This document shows positions 36,924-50,497 of a stretch of 64,000 bases of DNA, in pieces (position 1 is the stretch's first letter; each line of letters begins with the position of its first letter). Made by a program: the position numbers and the translations under genes. This DNA comes from Apium graveolens (lineage: Eukaryota > Streptophyta > Magnoliopsida > Apiales > Apiaceae): contig NC_133653.1 of NCBI RefSeq assembly GCF_009905375.1, forward strand, positions 53,647,704-53,711,703, read 5' to 3'. The notes below the pieces were generated by a model. That model was given only the letters and a program-made list of their open reading frames with translations. It was not told where the DNA came from and did no database searches.

Positions 36924-38981
36924 GCTTTCTATTATTCACATGCTGACGATGAGTAGTCTTATCATTAGAAACATGCTTACCATTAAAATAAGCATACATC
37001 AGATTAAAAGCACAAGACATACAATCAGGAACACCACATGCTTTATGAGAGGGATTAACAATAGGCAACTTATGCATGGTAGACATGGCATTTGTGTTAT
37101 CCAACTCATGTGTGTCTGAGTTAGTCTTAGTTGCTTTCACAACCTTGACTGGAACTTTTGACACACTTGACTTGGAGACAGCTTTCTCATTAGCATTATC
37201 TTCTGCACGAATTTCTTCTTGAATAATAAAAGAGGTCTCATCAAATGGTTCAACAATTGATTCTTTATAGAGGGGTTCATCAACACCCTTAAGCACATGT
37301 GGTACTTCCCTGCCTTTAGCACAGACATGAGGAGGGGAGTTTATGCCTAATTTTCCAATAGCAGCATTGTAATCATAACCTATTCCAGATGTTTGATTAA
37401 CAAATTGCTTATTGTAAAACTCTTTGGACTTCGAACAAGAATTAAAGTAAGCTTTAACCTTAGCCTCAAGACTGGTGATCTTGTCTTTGAGAATAGTTTC
37501 AAGTTGTCTATAACAGTCAACTCTATTCTCTAGAAAAGATACTTATTCTTTTAATTTATCTTGATTAATGTGCACAAGTCTTAATTCATTGACCTCTTTC
37601 TCAAGGTCTTTGATTTGTTGATTTAACAATTCATTATCACGATGAGCACAATCTAAGGAACCTCCTAGATGATAAACTAATTCAGCATCAGTAAATTTTA
37701 CCTCTTTTCTTGACGATGAGGTGTTTGCATCACTAGCCATGAGAGCAAGATTCCCAACTTCTTCATCTTCACTGTCAGTATCATCCCAGCTTCTTCCCTT
37801 TGCCAGGTAAGCCCTTTCAGATTTACTCTTCTGATTAGAATCGTAAGAGTTCTTCCTAACTTTTTTTGGCTTCCTGCATTCTGTGGCAAAGTGTCCCAAC
37901 TCATTGCAGTTGAAGCATCGAATGGTGCTTCGATCAACCATCCCTGTTTTATACCCACCACTGCTGGTGTTAGAGGATGAAGATCCACCTTTCTGGAATC
38001 TGTTGTAGTTGGACTTGTACTTGAACTTGGGATTCCTTTTGAATCTGACATTTGAGAATCTCTTGACAATCAGGGCCATTGACTCATCCTCCAATTGCTC
38101 CAGTTCTTCCAAGGAATAAAATCATCTCCTGATTGATTTGTAGTAGGAGAATCAAATTCTGCTACTATCACATTTTCTTCAACCTTGGAAGACTGTACCA
38201 TTCTTTCTGACTGTTGAGATTGTTGTTGATATTGTGGTTGTTGTTGTTGTTCATCAGCTACTAGAGCAGTAGATGTGCTGACCACTCTTCCTTTCCCGTA
38301 AACTTCCTTCTGCTGAATCTGCTCCAACTCATAAGTCTTTAACACGCCATAGAGCCTATCCAAAGAAATCTCACTCAGATCTCTTGCTTCTCTTATGGCA
38401 GTGATTCTATGTTCGAGATGAGTTGGCAGTGTTAAAAGGAACTTTTTGTTGACCTCCCTGATGGAATAGTATTTACCATTAATGTTCAGGTTGTTGATCA
38501 ATGCATTGTACCTCTCAAACACTTCAGTGATTCCTTCTCTTGGATTGGATTTAAAGTATTCATACTCAGAGGTTAGGATTTCTAACTTGTTCTCCCTAAC
38601 TTCCTCTGTGCCTTCATTAATAACCTCAATAGTTTCCCAAATATGTTTGGAATCTTTACAATTCATCACATGTCTATTCATCAAGGGATCAAGGGAATCT
38701 ACTAAAATTAATTGAAGGCTAGCATCCAGGGAGGCTTCTTCTATTTCAGTAGGAGAGAAATCCTCAGGATCTTTCACATAAGTTCTAGCTTTGGTGATCA
38801 CCACATCATTTTCTATTACCTCTGGTTCAATAACCATTGGAATTTTTGGACCCTTCTTTAACAATTGCAGATATTTGGGATTAGCAACTTGTAAAAACAA
38901 TAGCATCTTCTTCTTCCACATAACATAATTTTCTTCATCGAATAGTGGAATTTTAACGGTTCCAACTTTTTGTGTAGTCAT
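36709..38981 (-). pseudogene. Element C gag, frameshifted
   Basis: Gag starts at the ATG at 38981 (MTTQKVGTVKIPLFDEENY), typical of copia Gag with a VMWKKKML block. It ends out of frame near 38110, while homology resumes in another frame at 38112 (LEQLEDESMALIVKRF), so a single indel lies there. One CCHC knuckle, CFNCNELGHFATEC, sits near 37885-37926. A TAA at 37543 and a frameshift near 36710 break the remainder, which reaches the GPSQAWVPKK segment ahead of protease. Confidence 0.9.
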
Positions 38982-39065
38982 TATGAATTTTTTTGAGTGA
39001 ATAAAAAATTCAAGGAGTGAAAGAAACACAAAAGTCTAGGATCTTGATTTGTACGTTAATCAGAA

Positions 39066-39078
39066 GGCTCTGATACCA
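39066..39078 (-). other. Element C primer binding site
   Basis: TGGTATCAGAGCC on the - strand, two bases after the 5' LTR, is a perfect 13-base initiator tRNA-Met site. Confidence 0.95.
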
Positions 39079-39080
39079 AT

Positions 39081-40387
39081 TGTTAGGTCCCAATTTGTTT
39101 GTAGAAGGGGGGGTTGAATGCAAACAATACCGTTTAATCGAATAAAATGCGGAATAAAAAGGTGAAACAAAATTCAAGTTAAATAAAACTTTTATTAAAC
39201 TTGAAAGGTGTTACAACAACGGTATCTGTTACAAGGGATTAATCTCAAATCAATTATTACAAATCTAGAATAAATTCGACATGAACTTTTTATATTTTTG
39301 CAATGAAAAGATCAAATGCTAAATGCGATTTGAGATTAAGTTCTAGGGATTTTGATCCGCTAGATTGTTACACAAGAACAAGATAAATAATTCTAGTGGT
39401 TTGGATTTAACTTTACAATCTAGAATTTTGATCTTGAATAGAGCAGATGAAAAATGAAATGATTTTCTTTTGTTTCTGCTGTGTTCTTGACTTGTGTATT
39501 CTGAATGAATAATTGCATGAATGTCTTCTGCTGTGTTTTGTTGTTTAAGTAAACAAAATAATCCAGTTGAATCAGCAAGACTTTCGGCAAGACAATCAAA
39601 TGAACTGACATGACAATCCATTTGAACTGGTAGGACTTTCGGTGAGACTATCCTTTTGAACTAGAAAGACAATCCCAATAGCTAGCAAGACAATCAGAAT
39701 GAACTAGCAAGACTTTCGGTATGACTATCAATTGTCATACCGATTGTCATAGTAGTTCAAATCAAATTGTCTTACTGAATTATTAATAGATTTTAATCTA
39801 ATAACAATTCTGAAAATCCTTAATATTAATTCTGAATTAATTAATCAATTAATTCAATTAATCAATAAATTAATCTTTGCAGATATAATTTATTTTCTTA
39901 ATTAAATTATTTGACTTAATTAATTAATAGAGAATTAATACTAATCTTGAGCAGCAACCATTCTTCTGAAAATCTTCTGAAAATTACTGTCAATTATGAA
40001 TCAATTCCACCACTTCAATGTTGACACTCGATGTACTGTCTAGTTCATGAGTGACTAACTTCCGTGACGTTTCTTCAAGCCTTGACCTTGATACTCTTGA
40101 TTTTCTTCAGACTAAATCCTTGTAATTAATTGATACCCTGACGAGATCTCTGTCACTTGATTAAATCCACAATCTTGATTTATATCACTGAGGCTTGATC
40201 AATTTCTTGAACTTCTTCCAGTGAATTAAGTCTTCAAGTCTGTAGATGAATAATGTTTCTTAACCCTTTGACAGATGTTACTCTGTGAGATCTCTCTGAC
40301 GATAGATCCACTATTTACTTATTACATTCTTATTTGAGTTGAGTTAAATCCTCGAATAAACAAATAGGCTATGACATATGCCTTTCA
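39081..40387 (-). repeat. Element C 5' LTR (1307 bp)
   Basis: It has the same length as the 3' copy and differs from it at 15 positions by eye, with no indel. The repeats seen at 27719-27905 recur here at about 39572-39758. Confidence 0.95.
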
Positions 40388-40860
40388 GAGTTGAAAATTG
40401 CTAAGCTTTTGTAGATGGAGCTTCCTGATAAAGAACATTTGGTATATTCAAATTATGAATATCTATTTCAGAGTTTTCAGTTTGTTCTTTAGCATCATCT
40501 GTAGCTTTAATAGGTGAGACATGAGGGGTTACAACTATATCAGTAGCAGTGTCTTTGGCTTGAGCTGGAAGAGCTTCAATGACAATCGATTTTTGTGAGA
40601 TCAGAGATTCCTGATCCCCTTCCTCAGCTTCTTCAGTATCTTCTGATGGAGCCTTAGCCAAATACCTCATAGCCTTCATTTTCTTCAATCTCCTTACCAA
40701 TGAAGGAGTTGCTTTACCAGCTTCAGAACTTACAGATTTCTTTCTTTTCAAAGTATCAGAACTTTGAGCTACTGTTTTTGTCTGAGAAGTAACATTCTCA
40801 GCTTCAACTATCACAGGTTCTGATACGTGAACCCGTGCTTCAAAGAATATGAGAGAGAGA
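40388..40860 (-). pseudogene. Element A post-pol reading frame, 5' part
   Basis: An open stretch (SEPVIVEAENVTSQTK...) rich in Ser, Lys, Glu and Thr runs into element C at 40388 and continues in the same frame at 27227. A TAG at 40401-40403 interrupts it. I found no ATG at its upstream end, so the start is uncertain. It may lie further upstream, or the frame may need splicing or readthrough. Confidence 0.65.
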
Positions 40861-42282
40861 GAATAAAAGAGATTAAGAATAGAAAAGTAAGTAAAAGATT
40901 AGAAAATCTTTTAACCCCTATATATATACTCTCTCCACTCGATAGTTATAATTTTGAAACATGGGATACACTTTACACCTGGCAACGTGTGAACAGTCAG
41001 TAAAAAAGTAAAGCAGGAGTTAATGGGCACGTAAAATAAGCAATAATTACCGTGCATATGCAGTTTTTCAGGACAAACACGTTTACCACTAACCCTTAAT
41101 GATTATGACTATTTTTATTTTACCCAAATATATTCTGATTTAAATATGACTGTTTTAGTTTTTACCACAAATAAGTCAAGTAAAGAATAATGCCACGTAA
41201 GCATCAAGGATTCCATCAGGATTTAATATCAGAACTTAACTTATATCAGATTTTAACAGTCATCAGAATATGGCTTCTGAACTCAAAAAGTGAATATCTT
41301 TCTCTATGATTCTTCATACAAATACTGACTTGTTTCCTTCAGAGTTTAATCATCAGAACTTCCATCAGAACTTGTCCTCAAAATTTATGCAAATGACACT
41401 TAACTGTTTGTCAAAAACAACTTAATCACCACAGTAATTTTCATCATTCATATGGAGTGAAAGTGTGTGCATTCAGCAAAATATCAGATAAAGATTAAAG
41501 TCTGATAAACTTCAGTACATCTTAGAAATAAGGCATAACTTAGAAAAGTGCTTAAAATCTGTCATCAACCATGAAGTCTACTATTGAACAAATTTATGCA
41601 AGAGTCCACCTCAACTATTTGTGCTCATTTTATGCATCTTTTGAAATTCCTTTTTACAGTGGCTTCTCAGTGTAAGTGAGTCACGACTGCTTATCAGAAT
41701 TTATGTCGTTGTCATAGTATTTCTCCAGTAATCAGAGTGAAAAGTCACCACGAAAATTTATTTGCTTTTCTAATGTATATTACTTAATACCAGTAATGCA
41801 CTTGGGTCTTCCCTTCCACATATTTACTCTAGATCTCAAAGGAGTACCTGAATTTTCTTTTCTTTTCTTTTCTTTTCTTTTGATAAGTGAGGCTTATCAA
41901 CATTTAGTTCATTCTTAAGATTTACTGACATCAGAATCTGACAGATAAGAAGCAAGAATCTAGTTTGTGACTTAGTAATAAGATACATAGAGTAAACTTG
42001 ACTAAGCTCAAAATCAGAATTTGCTTGTGTTAATGAGTTTCCACATAAACAACTACTTAAAATATGGGATTTCTAGTATGTTAAAGACTACTAGGTCAAC
42101 ATCTAGCACAATTATCCTCATTGGATTGAATAGTCACAGAACATTCAAAAACACTATCAGAGTTTAAAGATCCACATCAAATAATAATCAGTATTTAATG
42201 AATTTCAATTAAAGAACAGATTTCATGAAGATAAAACAATCTGTAAACACTGATCATAAAGTCTGATGCATGAGAACAAAAA
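40861..42282 (-). other. Element A spacer between RNase H and the post-pol frame
   Basis: About 1.4 kb without a coding frame. It contains a (TTTTC)n tract at about 41858-41882 and three copies of the 9-mer TCAGAACTT (41229, 41353 and 41365) that recurs through element A. Confidence 0.75.
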
Positions 42283-43403
42283 CTAAGCAGATTTAGAGAA
42301 AGAACCTGAAACCATTCCAAGTTCATTTACCAGTCTTGTAAAAGTAGCTTCACATAGTGGTTTTGTGAAGATATCTGCTAGTTGTTGATCTGTTGGAACA
42401 AACTGCAATTCCACTGTACCTTCCATCACATGTTCCCTTATGAAATGGTACCTAATGCTGATGTGCTTTGTCATTGAGTGTTGAACTGGATTACCTGTCA
42501 TAGAAATAGCACTTTGATTATCACAGTAAATTGGGATTTTAGAAAATTCTAACCCATAATCCAGTAACTGATTCTTCATCCAAAGAATCTGTGCACAACA
42601 GCTTCCTGCAACAATATATTCTGCTTCTGCAGTTGATGTGGAAATTGACTTCTATTTCTTGCTAAACCAAGAAACCAATCCGCCTCCAAGAAATTGGCAG
42701 CTTCTACTAGTGCTTTTTATGTCTATTTTGCATCCTGTAAAATCTGCATCTGAGTAACCTATTAGCTTAAAATATGATTCTCTAAGATACCACAATCCCA
42801 GATCAGCTTTACCCTTAAGGTACTTGAAAATTGTTTTCACAGCTATTAAGTGAGGTTCTCTTGGATCAACCTGAAATCTTGCACAAAGACAGGTAGCATA
42901 CATGATATCAGGTCTACTTGCAGTTAAATAGAGTAGAGAACCAATCATACCTCTGTAGTTAGTAATATCTACTGGTGAGCCAGTATCTTTATCTAACTTG
43001 GTTACAGTGGCCATGGGAGTGGATGCAGTTGAACAATCTTGCATTCCAAATTTCTTCAGTAAATTTCTGGTGTACTTGGATTGACAGATAAAAGTACCTT
43101 CTTCATTTTGCTTGACTTGAAGGCCCAGAAAATTGCTGAGTTCTCTCATCATACTCATTTGATATCTTGACTACATTAGCTTTGCAAACCTCTCACAGAG
43201 TTTGGCATTAGTAGAACCAAATATGATATCATCAACATATATCTGTACCAAAAGTAAGTCCTTTCCATGGTTGAGGTAGAACAGTGTTTTATCAATTGTA
43301 CCTCTGTGAAATCCACTTTCCAGAAGGAATTGAGCTAAAGTCTCATACCATGCTTTAGGAGCTTGCTTAAGGCCATAAAGTGCTTTATCAAGCCTGTAGA
43401 CAT
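42283..43403 (-). pseudogene. Element A reverse transcriptase (C-terminal part) and RNase H
   Basis: The frame enters from element B at 43403 with YRLDKALYGLKQAPKAW and carries the catalytic YVDDIIFGS. RNase H follows with GMIGSLLYLTASRPD, AEAEYIVAG, HISIRYHFIREH and ADIFTKPL, ending at 42283. TAG codons near 43169 and 42649, where Gln is expected, break it. Removing element B and one GACAT copy restores an uninterrupted frame with the fragment ending at 56691. Confidence 0.92.
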
Positions 43404-46400
43404 TGTGGCGCCCCAAAACCCGGGGTCAGGAGTCTCGGAAGCCACGCTATCTAAACTCACACAACTCACACTACAATATGTAAATACTCACGCTTCACGA
43501 CCCCACACTTAACACACACACACACTATAAGTTATTGTCTTGGAAACGAACCATCATTACTAGAGAAATTTTATTACAACCCAAATGTAATTAGTCTTAC
43601 CGGGGGTGACCTTTAAGTAAGGTTAATCCGCCGGCCGAATATACGTTTATTATTTCTTATTTTACATAAACCATACTTATAAATAAGCCGAACTATAAAC
43701 AACTGAAAACTAATCCAGCTTATTCCGACTACCTGAGGTACTGCACCAAACAATCTACGGAACAGCTGGCCATTTCCTACCCGTTTCCTGGCTGTGGTTC
43801 TCATGGCAGGCATCTTGATTCACTGTTGTGTTGTGTCAATTTAAGAAAACAAGTATGAGCTAAGATGCTCAGCATAATAATGTACAGTATGAAAATGAAT
43901 GTATAATAACATCATATATTATATATATGTTTTATTTAAAAGTAGATTTCTCGGTGTCCCACACCTTCTTATGAGAACAATTCTTTTAAGGGGTTTTTAT
44001 AACCTGCGAATACCTTAATAGTAATCCCAGCACCTAGGCTTGGGTTACGGTATTGCATATCAAATCCAATTGGAAGATTTTGAACATCTCACAGGAGCCA
44101 CCGCATACGATGATCAGTCGTCCTACGGAAAGTAACCTTCTTTACTAGTAAAAGGACGAATACCGTCATCTCTCGGGTATCACCCTGGCCGCATTCGGGC
44201 TACGTGTCCCATTTTCGGGTATACACATACTTCACAAGTTCCTGAGTACACAAAGTACCTTCGCCTGCGGTATCTTTGGTAGCCCATCCAGCACACGTAG
44301 TACCAGAGTCTACCCCTCCATTGTCCTTCAACATAATTCTATCAATCTCAGGAACTTGAACCACATCGAAGTTCCCCAAACGTTTTGCTTGTTGATAGAG
44401 ATAGTTTATCTTTTTAAAATATAAGTGTATATATATGTATATACGTACTTCCGAGAATTTCGGAGGAAGTACTAGGGATGTGAGTTGACCGTTGTCAATA
44501 AATAATTAATAAGGGGAAAAGTTTCTTCTTGAAACTATATTCAATATAATAATAAGTCGGGATAATATTCACCGACGATCTGAAATTATTCGAATGATAC
44601 TTCTAAATCAGAAGGTATATCAGGATCTATGATCTTTCAATCAATAACCATCCTTTAATAATTAATCACTACTTAGATAGTAATCTATAAATAATTAAAT
44701 GATAATTGATACTAATCATACCTCGAATGGGATATTCTGTAAAAGATTTATTTAAATAATATTCGTCAACTAGTTTGTGTTTTAATAATCTGTAATGATT
44801 AATCGGGTTTGAAATAAATAAACGTTAAAGTATACTACTCCTATAATAAAGGAATACGTATATAATATTTAATATCCGAATCAATAAAATATAGTTGAGG
44901 GAATATGCTCGTTGGGAAATCATTTTAAAAGTTCAAGGTGTTTTATTGTTTCGTAAGTGGACGATGAGTCCTTTTAAAACGTACAATTATGGACTTATAT
45001 CCGTCCTATAATATCTCCGGAACGATTCCCAGGTTTTATCTTAAATCCCGACCGACCCTCGGTCTTCTATCATACATTACGCTTAAAGCGAAATAACATT
45101 TCACGATATATACTTATCGTACAACATCGCTATATCATGCGAAAATTCAAAACTACGTATCATGGCAAACATGATATTTATGCGATGATAGTAAAACAAT
45201 CCTTTCACAACACAACAGTAAAATGGAGTTGGGTTTGTAAACTTGCCTGGGTATCTCGAGGTGGAGGATGCTCTAGGTTCTGCTCGGAAATCTATAACCA
45301 TAAACACATTTCATTTCGTTAGGTTCCGTCCTAATTCACGGTAACTCGCACTCATGCGCTACTCATTATACACCCTCTCAACTCATACTACCCTTAACAT
45401 TTCTTTTAAGTCATAAACACTTTATGGTCAATTCATTTCCCTAAGTATCTTGAGTTCATTCTCATTATCGTTGTCGGCTCCGCTTAAGGATTCTTACGGT
45501 TTCTACTTGCGCGGTCTCGGCTCCGACATTTTTATAAAATTTAGAAATCATTATTTTCACTTGATATTTTTATGACAGTTAGGAATCTCCACATGTTACT
45601 CTCTGTAAAAATTTCAGGATTTATGAATACTTTTAAGTCTATCCTTTATATTTTCAAAGTTCATGATTCGTAGCAGTTTTTGTCGCGTAAAACACTTTTA
45701 CTAAAACGATCATAACTTTTGATCCGTAAATCGGAATTAAGCGATTCAAGCGCCTAAACAATCCTTATAACATTTTCTATCTTAGAAAAAGGTTATTTCT
45801 GAAGAATATATAGTTTACAACTTCGATACTTTCTGCAGAAACTTAAAGTTACGGTTTGTTGTTTTTAACGAAGTTACATTTACGATCGGGATTTCGTTTA
45901 TGCCTTAACTATCAACATAACCACCAACAATCATCATATCATCATCAAAACACAAACTCCTCTCAAGAACATCATGTTCTTGAGGCAACAGCAACCAACC
46001 TTAAATCTACTTAACTTAATCATCAAGATTTCATAAACAACACTTAGTAAGCTAGGTTTACTAACACCCACTAAATGGATCTTAAACATGAACCTTAAAT
46101 AAAGTTAGGCCAAAGATTTTTACCTTTATTGAAAGCTTGAGATGTGTTCTTGAGGATGGTAGAGGCTTGGAAGTGCTTGGTATGATTTTTGGAACCTAAA
46201 ACCACCATTAAAATCAAGAAACCAAAGAGAAGTTACTATTCACACTATTCACTAGTGAGTTTCTTGAATTTATTCCACCCATCAAACCTTGATAAAAAGA
46301 GATGAAAGATTTTTCTTACCTTAGTTTAGTTGCTAGGAGGCTTGGGAAATAATTGTGCAAGAACTAGAGCTTGGAGTTTTGAATTGCAATTTCCTTCTTT

Positions 46401-47119
46401 TCCTTCAAATAGCCGAATGGAAGAAAAAATGGGGGTGGGGGGTATTTATAGCACTTGGTTGCTTCTCTTGGATGAATTCTAGGTTGCTTCTTGGAAGGTG
46501 ACTTGATATCTTTGCAAGTTGATCTTTATTCTTCCTAGGATAGCTTAGGTTTATTCTTTGTCTCCAAATCCATGGACAAATCTTTGTAGCTTGCTAGCTT
46601 ACAAGCTAAACTACAAGATTAGCTCCTTAGCACACTATTTGCTAGCTAGCTTGGTCATCCTAGGGTTAGCTTACTATTTGATGAAGTAACCATGGTTACT
46701 TCCTTACCATGGTTTAGTTAGTGCGTTACGTTTAATTAATCGTTTACGCGTTCGCTCGGTTACTTAAACGTTCTCCGCAATACTTATTCGTAAATGGTTC
46801 GCAATGTAATTCTTTTCGTTTCTATTCCTTATATTTTTATTTATCCTAATTGAATATAAATCCGTAGGATTTTAATCTCGTAATTATATTGTGATTCCCG
46901 CAGTCCTTGATAAGTCGTAATTACAGTCATTTTTCAAAGTTCGTTTTCTTCGAAAACTAATAGCGTTTACATACACTCATTTGGTACGTATAGTCGTAAT
47001 ATCTATTCCGAAACTCATTTTCTTATGCACTATATAGTGTGGGCTCAAAAGTTTTCCCGTCTGTCAGGGTTACTATTCATTAAATGTTTTACAGGGTCTC
47101 AAAAATTCGAGTTATTACA
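43404..47119 (-). repeat. Element B 3' LTR (3716 bp)
   Basis: On the + strand it runs from TGTGGCGCCCC to GTTATTACA. No real gene is visible. Short frames shared with the other LTR exist only because the two LTRs are copies. Confidence 0.95.
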
Positions 47120-47132
47120 GTCTTCCCCTCTA
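47120..47132 (-). other. Element B polypurine tract
   Basis: On the - strand, AGAGGGGAAGAC abuts the TGTAATAAC start of the 3' LTR. Confidence 0.82.
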
Positions 47133-47152
47133 ACAAGGATTCCGTCCCGGAA

Positions 47153-48538
47153 TCAATTAGAAAATAAGTGGGGATATCTATTCCTCATGGTGTCTTCAAG
47201 TTCCCAAGTTGATTCCTCAACATTTTGATTTCTCCATAATGTCCTAACTAGCTTCACCGTCTTGTTCCTCAGCACTTGTTCTTTCTGGTCCATTATCCTA
47301 ACTGGCTGCTCGATGTAGGTCAGATCTGGTTGTAAATCTACCTGCTCGTACTCTATTACATGTCGGGCATCGGCATGGTACTTTCTCAATATGGATACGT
47401 GAAACACGTTGTGTACTTGTTGCAAATTAGGAGGCAAGGCGAGCTCGTAAGCTAGAGGTCCTATCCTCCTCAAAATTTCAAAGGGTCCTATGAATCTGGG
47501 ATTCAGCTTCCCTTTCTTTCCAAATCTCATCACTCCTTTCCACGGAGATACCTTCAATAACACCGAATCTCCTACTTCATATTCCCTATCCTTGCTGGTC
47601 TGATCGACGTACTTCTTTTGTCTGTCCTGGGCTGCTACCAGTCTCTTCCTAATGAGTTTTACCATTTCTCTGGTCTGCTGGACTAACTCTGGTCCTAATA
47701 GCTTATGTTCTCCAACTTCATCCCAACACAGGGGAGAGCGACATCTTCTCCCATAAAGAGCTTCATATGGGGGCATTCCTATGCTAGCGTGATAGCTATT
47801 GTTGTAAGAAAATTCTATCAGGGGTAAGTGATCATCCCAATTTCCTTTGAAGTCGATGGCACATACTCGCAACATATCTTCTAGGGTCTATATAGTCCTT
47901 TCGCTTTGTCCATCCGTCTGGGGGTGGTAAGCGGTACTCATGTTTAGTCTGGTGCCTACACATTCCTGGAAGCTTCTCCAAAATCGAGAATTAAACCTTG
48001 GGTCTCTATCTGACACTATGGCTACAAGAACGCCGTGTCTTATTACAATTTCCTTCAAGTAAATATCTACCAACTTGTCTACGGTGTACCTTTCGTTGAT
48101 TGGCAGGAAGTGTGCGGACTTGGTCAGTCTATCAATGATAACCCATATAGCATCGTGATTGGTCTTTGTCCTAGGTAAGCCTGTCACAAAATCCATGGCT
48201 ATGTGTTCCCATTTCCATTCCGGAATTTCTAGGGGTCGTAACAGTCCACTAGGTCGCTGGTGTTCCGCCTTCACTCTTTGGCATGTCAAGCACTTGCTAA
48301 CCCACTCCGCTACTTCTCTCTTCATGTTAGGCCACCAATAATATTCCTTAAGGTCACGGTACATTTTCGTACTTCCTGGGTGGATTGAATATCTAGAGCT
48401 GTGCCCTTCATGCAACAGCTCGTCCTTTAATTCTTGCATATTCGGAATCCAAATCCGGGACGCATACCTCATGATCCCTTCCTCATCCTTCTCGCATCTC
48501 ACTTCTTCACCGGTCAATGTCCCTTTTTCCTCACTCAT
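47153..48538 (-). pseudogene. Element B integrase and chromodomain-like tail
   Basis: The zinc-binding region is intact (H near HPGSTKMYRDLKEYYWW, CLTCQRVK), followed by core motifs MDFVTGLPRT, AIVSDRDPRF and HPQTDGQSERTI. A TAG at 47888-47890, where Gln is expected, breaks the frame directly after. The remainder carries YNNSYHASIGMPPYEALYGR and the HVFHVSIL block. The tail ends with VRTLWRNQNVEESTWE and RNRYPHLF, resembling the Tekay chromodomain region. Family role: inserting element DNA, with the tail thought to target chromatin. Confidence 0.92.
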
Positions 48539-49951
48539 CTTCCTTTCCTGACATACTCGTATCTTCCTTTTGTTCCCTTGCTGGTCATTCTTACGTCGAT
48601 TTCCATCTTCTCAAATTCCTTAACTAATTCCTCCGATGTCATTATCATCTTGAGTCTTTCCTTCCTACTAAGGGCGTCAGCCACCACATTGGCTTTGCCC
48701 GGGTGATACCAAAATTTCACAGTCGTAGTCCTTTATCAACTCTAACCATCTCCTCTGTCTCATGTTTAGTTCCTTCTGAGTAAAAATATATTTGAGGCTT
48801 TTATGGTCAGTGTAGATTTTGCATTTCTCACCGTATAGGTAATGTCTCCAAATTTTTAGGGCAAATACTATGGCTGCTAATTCTAGATCATGCGTAGGGT
48901 ATCGACTCTCATACTCCTTCAATTGTCAAGAGGCATACGCTATAACTTTGCCGTGCTGCATTAGTACACATCCTAATCCTTTAAGTGATGCGTCGCTGTA
49001 TATCACAAACTCTCCCTTTCCATCGGGAAGAGTGAGCACTGGTGCTGACACCGGCCTCTTTTTCAGTTCTTGAAAACTCTCTTCACACTTTTCCGTCCAT
49101 ACGAACTTTTCTGCCTTCCGGGTAAGTCTAGTCAGTGGACCAGCTATCTTAGCGAAGTCTTGCACGAATCTCCGATAATAACCTGCTAAACCTACGAAAC
49201 TCCTAACCTCTGTCGGGGTTGCTGGTCTTTCCCAATTGGATACCGCCTCTATCTTGGCGGGGTCAACTAAAACTCCTTTGCTACTCACCACATGTCCTAA
49301 AAACTGAACTTCTCTCAGCCAAAATTCGCACTTCGAAAATTTGGCATACAATTTCTCATTCCTCAAGATTTCTAAGACTATCCTCAAATGTTCCGCATGT
49401 TCTTGCTCTGTCCTTGAGTAGATCAGAATATCATCTATAAAAACTATCATACATATGTCCAGGTACTTTTTGAACACTCTGTTCATCAAATCCATAAAGG
49501 TTGCGGGTGCATTGGTTAATCCAAACGACATGACTAAGAACTCATTGTGTCCATACCTAGTGCGAAAAACAGTCTTTGGTATATCTTCCGGTTTGATTTT
49601 CAACTGGTGATATCCTGTCCTTAAATCTATTTTGGAAAAATGTACAGCTCCTTTGAGTTGGTCGAATAGGTCGTCAATTTTGGGAAGAGGGTACCTATTC
49701 TTTATAGTCAGCTTATTCAGCTCTCGATAGTCTATACATAATCTCATGTTGCCGTCCTTTTTCTTTACGAATAGTATTGGTGCTCCCCATGGTGACACAC
49801 TGGGCCTTATCATTCCGTTATCTAATAATTCTTGCAGTTGAGAAGCTAGTTCTTTCATCTCAATTGGGGATAACCTATATGGGGCCTTGGATACGGGTGC
49901 CGTCCCTGGTGCTAACTCTATAGCGAACTCGATTTCTCTGTCAGGTGGCAA
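48535..49951 (-). pseudogene. Element B reverse transcriptase and RNase H
   Basis: The RT is well preserved, with [46 protein letters not shown] and catalytic [11 protein letters not shown]. Its connection ([13 protein letters not shown]) leads to RNase H ([16 protein letters not shown]). A TGA at 48923-48925 and a frameshift near 48715 split RNase H, whose later motifs ([23 protein letters not shown]) are still visible. Confidence 0.93.
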
Positions 49952-50488
49952 TCCTGGTAAGTTTTCTGGAAATACATCCTCGAATTCGTTTACTATGGGT
50001 ATGTTCTATATATTGGGGACCTCCTTCTGGGTATCTATCACATAAGCCAAATAGGCCTCGTTACCTTTCCTCAACAATCTTTTTGCTTGAAGCATGGTCA
50101 AAAATTTCTGGTTCTGTCGTTGACCTTTAAACACTACTTCTTTATCATTCTACACTCTTATCTTAACTTTCTTCTGTTCACAATCTATTCGCGCTCCGTT
50201 ATGGGATAACCAATCCATTCCTAAGATCACATCAAATTCTCCTAACGCGAATGGTATTAAATCGACCTCGCAAATCTCCTCTTCTAATTTCAGCTTGCAC
50301 TTAGGGTATATTTGATTTACAGGGATTATTTCTTTGTTTGCTATTTCCACTCGTAATACCTCATGTAAGGGTATGACATTAAGTTTTAACTTGCTAGCAA
50401 AATCTTGAGATATAAAAGACTTGGTTGCTCCAGAATCAAATAGGATATTTGCATGTTCGGAATTTAATAAAAGGGTACCTGCTATCAC
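49952..50488 (-). pseudogene. Element B protease
   Basis: The catalytic D-S-G is in ILFDSGATKSFIS near 50420-50460, with DVILGMDWLSHNGA about 75 residues further. The frame ends at 50150. A TAG there and another near 50008 interrupt the linker before RT. Confidence 0.88.
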
Positions 50489-50497
50489 GTCAGTGTT

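Larger units (their letters stand above)
27228..40387 (-). mobile_element. Element C: Ty1/copia element inserted in element A
   Basis: Two 1307-base LTRs (27228-28534 and 39081-40387) are flanked by the 5-base duplication GAGTT (27223-27227 and 40388-40392). By eye they differ at 15 positions with no indel, about 1.15%, which marks it as the youngest element here. At an assumed 1.3e-8 substitutions per site per year that is roughly 0.4-0.5 million years (inference). Gag, protease, integrase, RT and RNase H lie on the - strand in copia order, followed by a spacer with hairpins and a 1134-codon extra frame. Two frameshifts and seven stops disable it. Confidence 0.96.

Noticed and set aside
43613..43813. 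66-codon frame in the element B 3' LTR
   Set aside because: No motif, and it lies entirely in LTR sequence.
45101..45322. Overlapping 68- and 61-codon frames present in both B LTRs (also 54654-54875)
   Set aside because: Their conservation between two sites only reflects the two LTRs being copies of each other. There is no independent evidence of coding.
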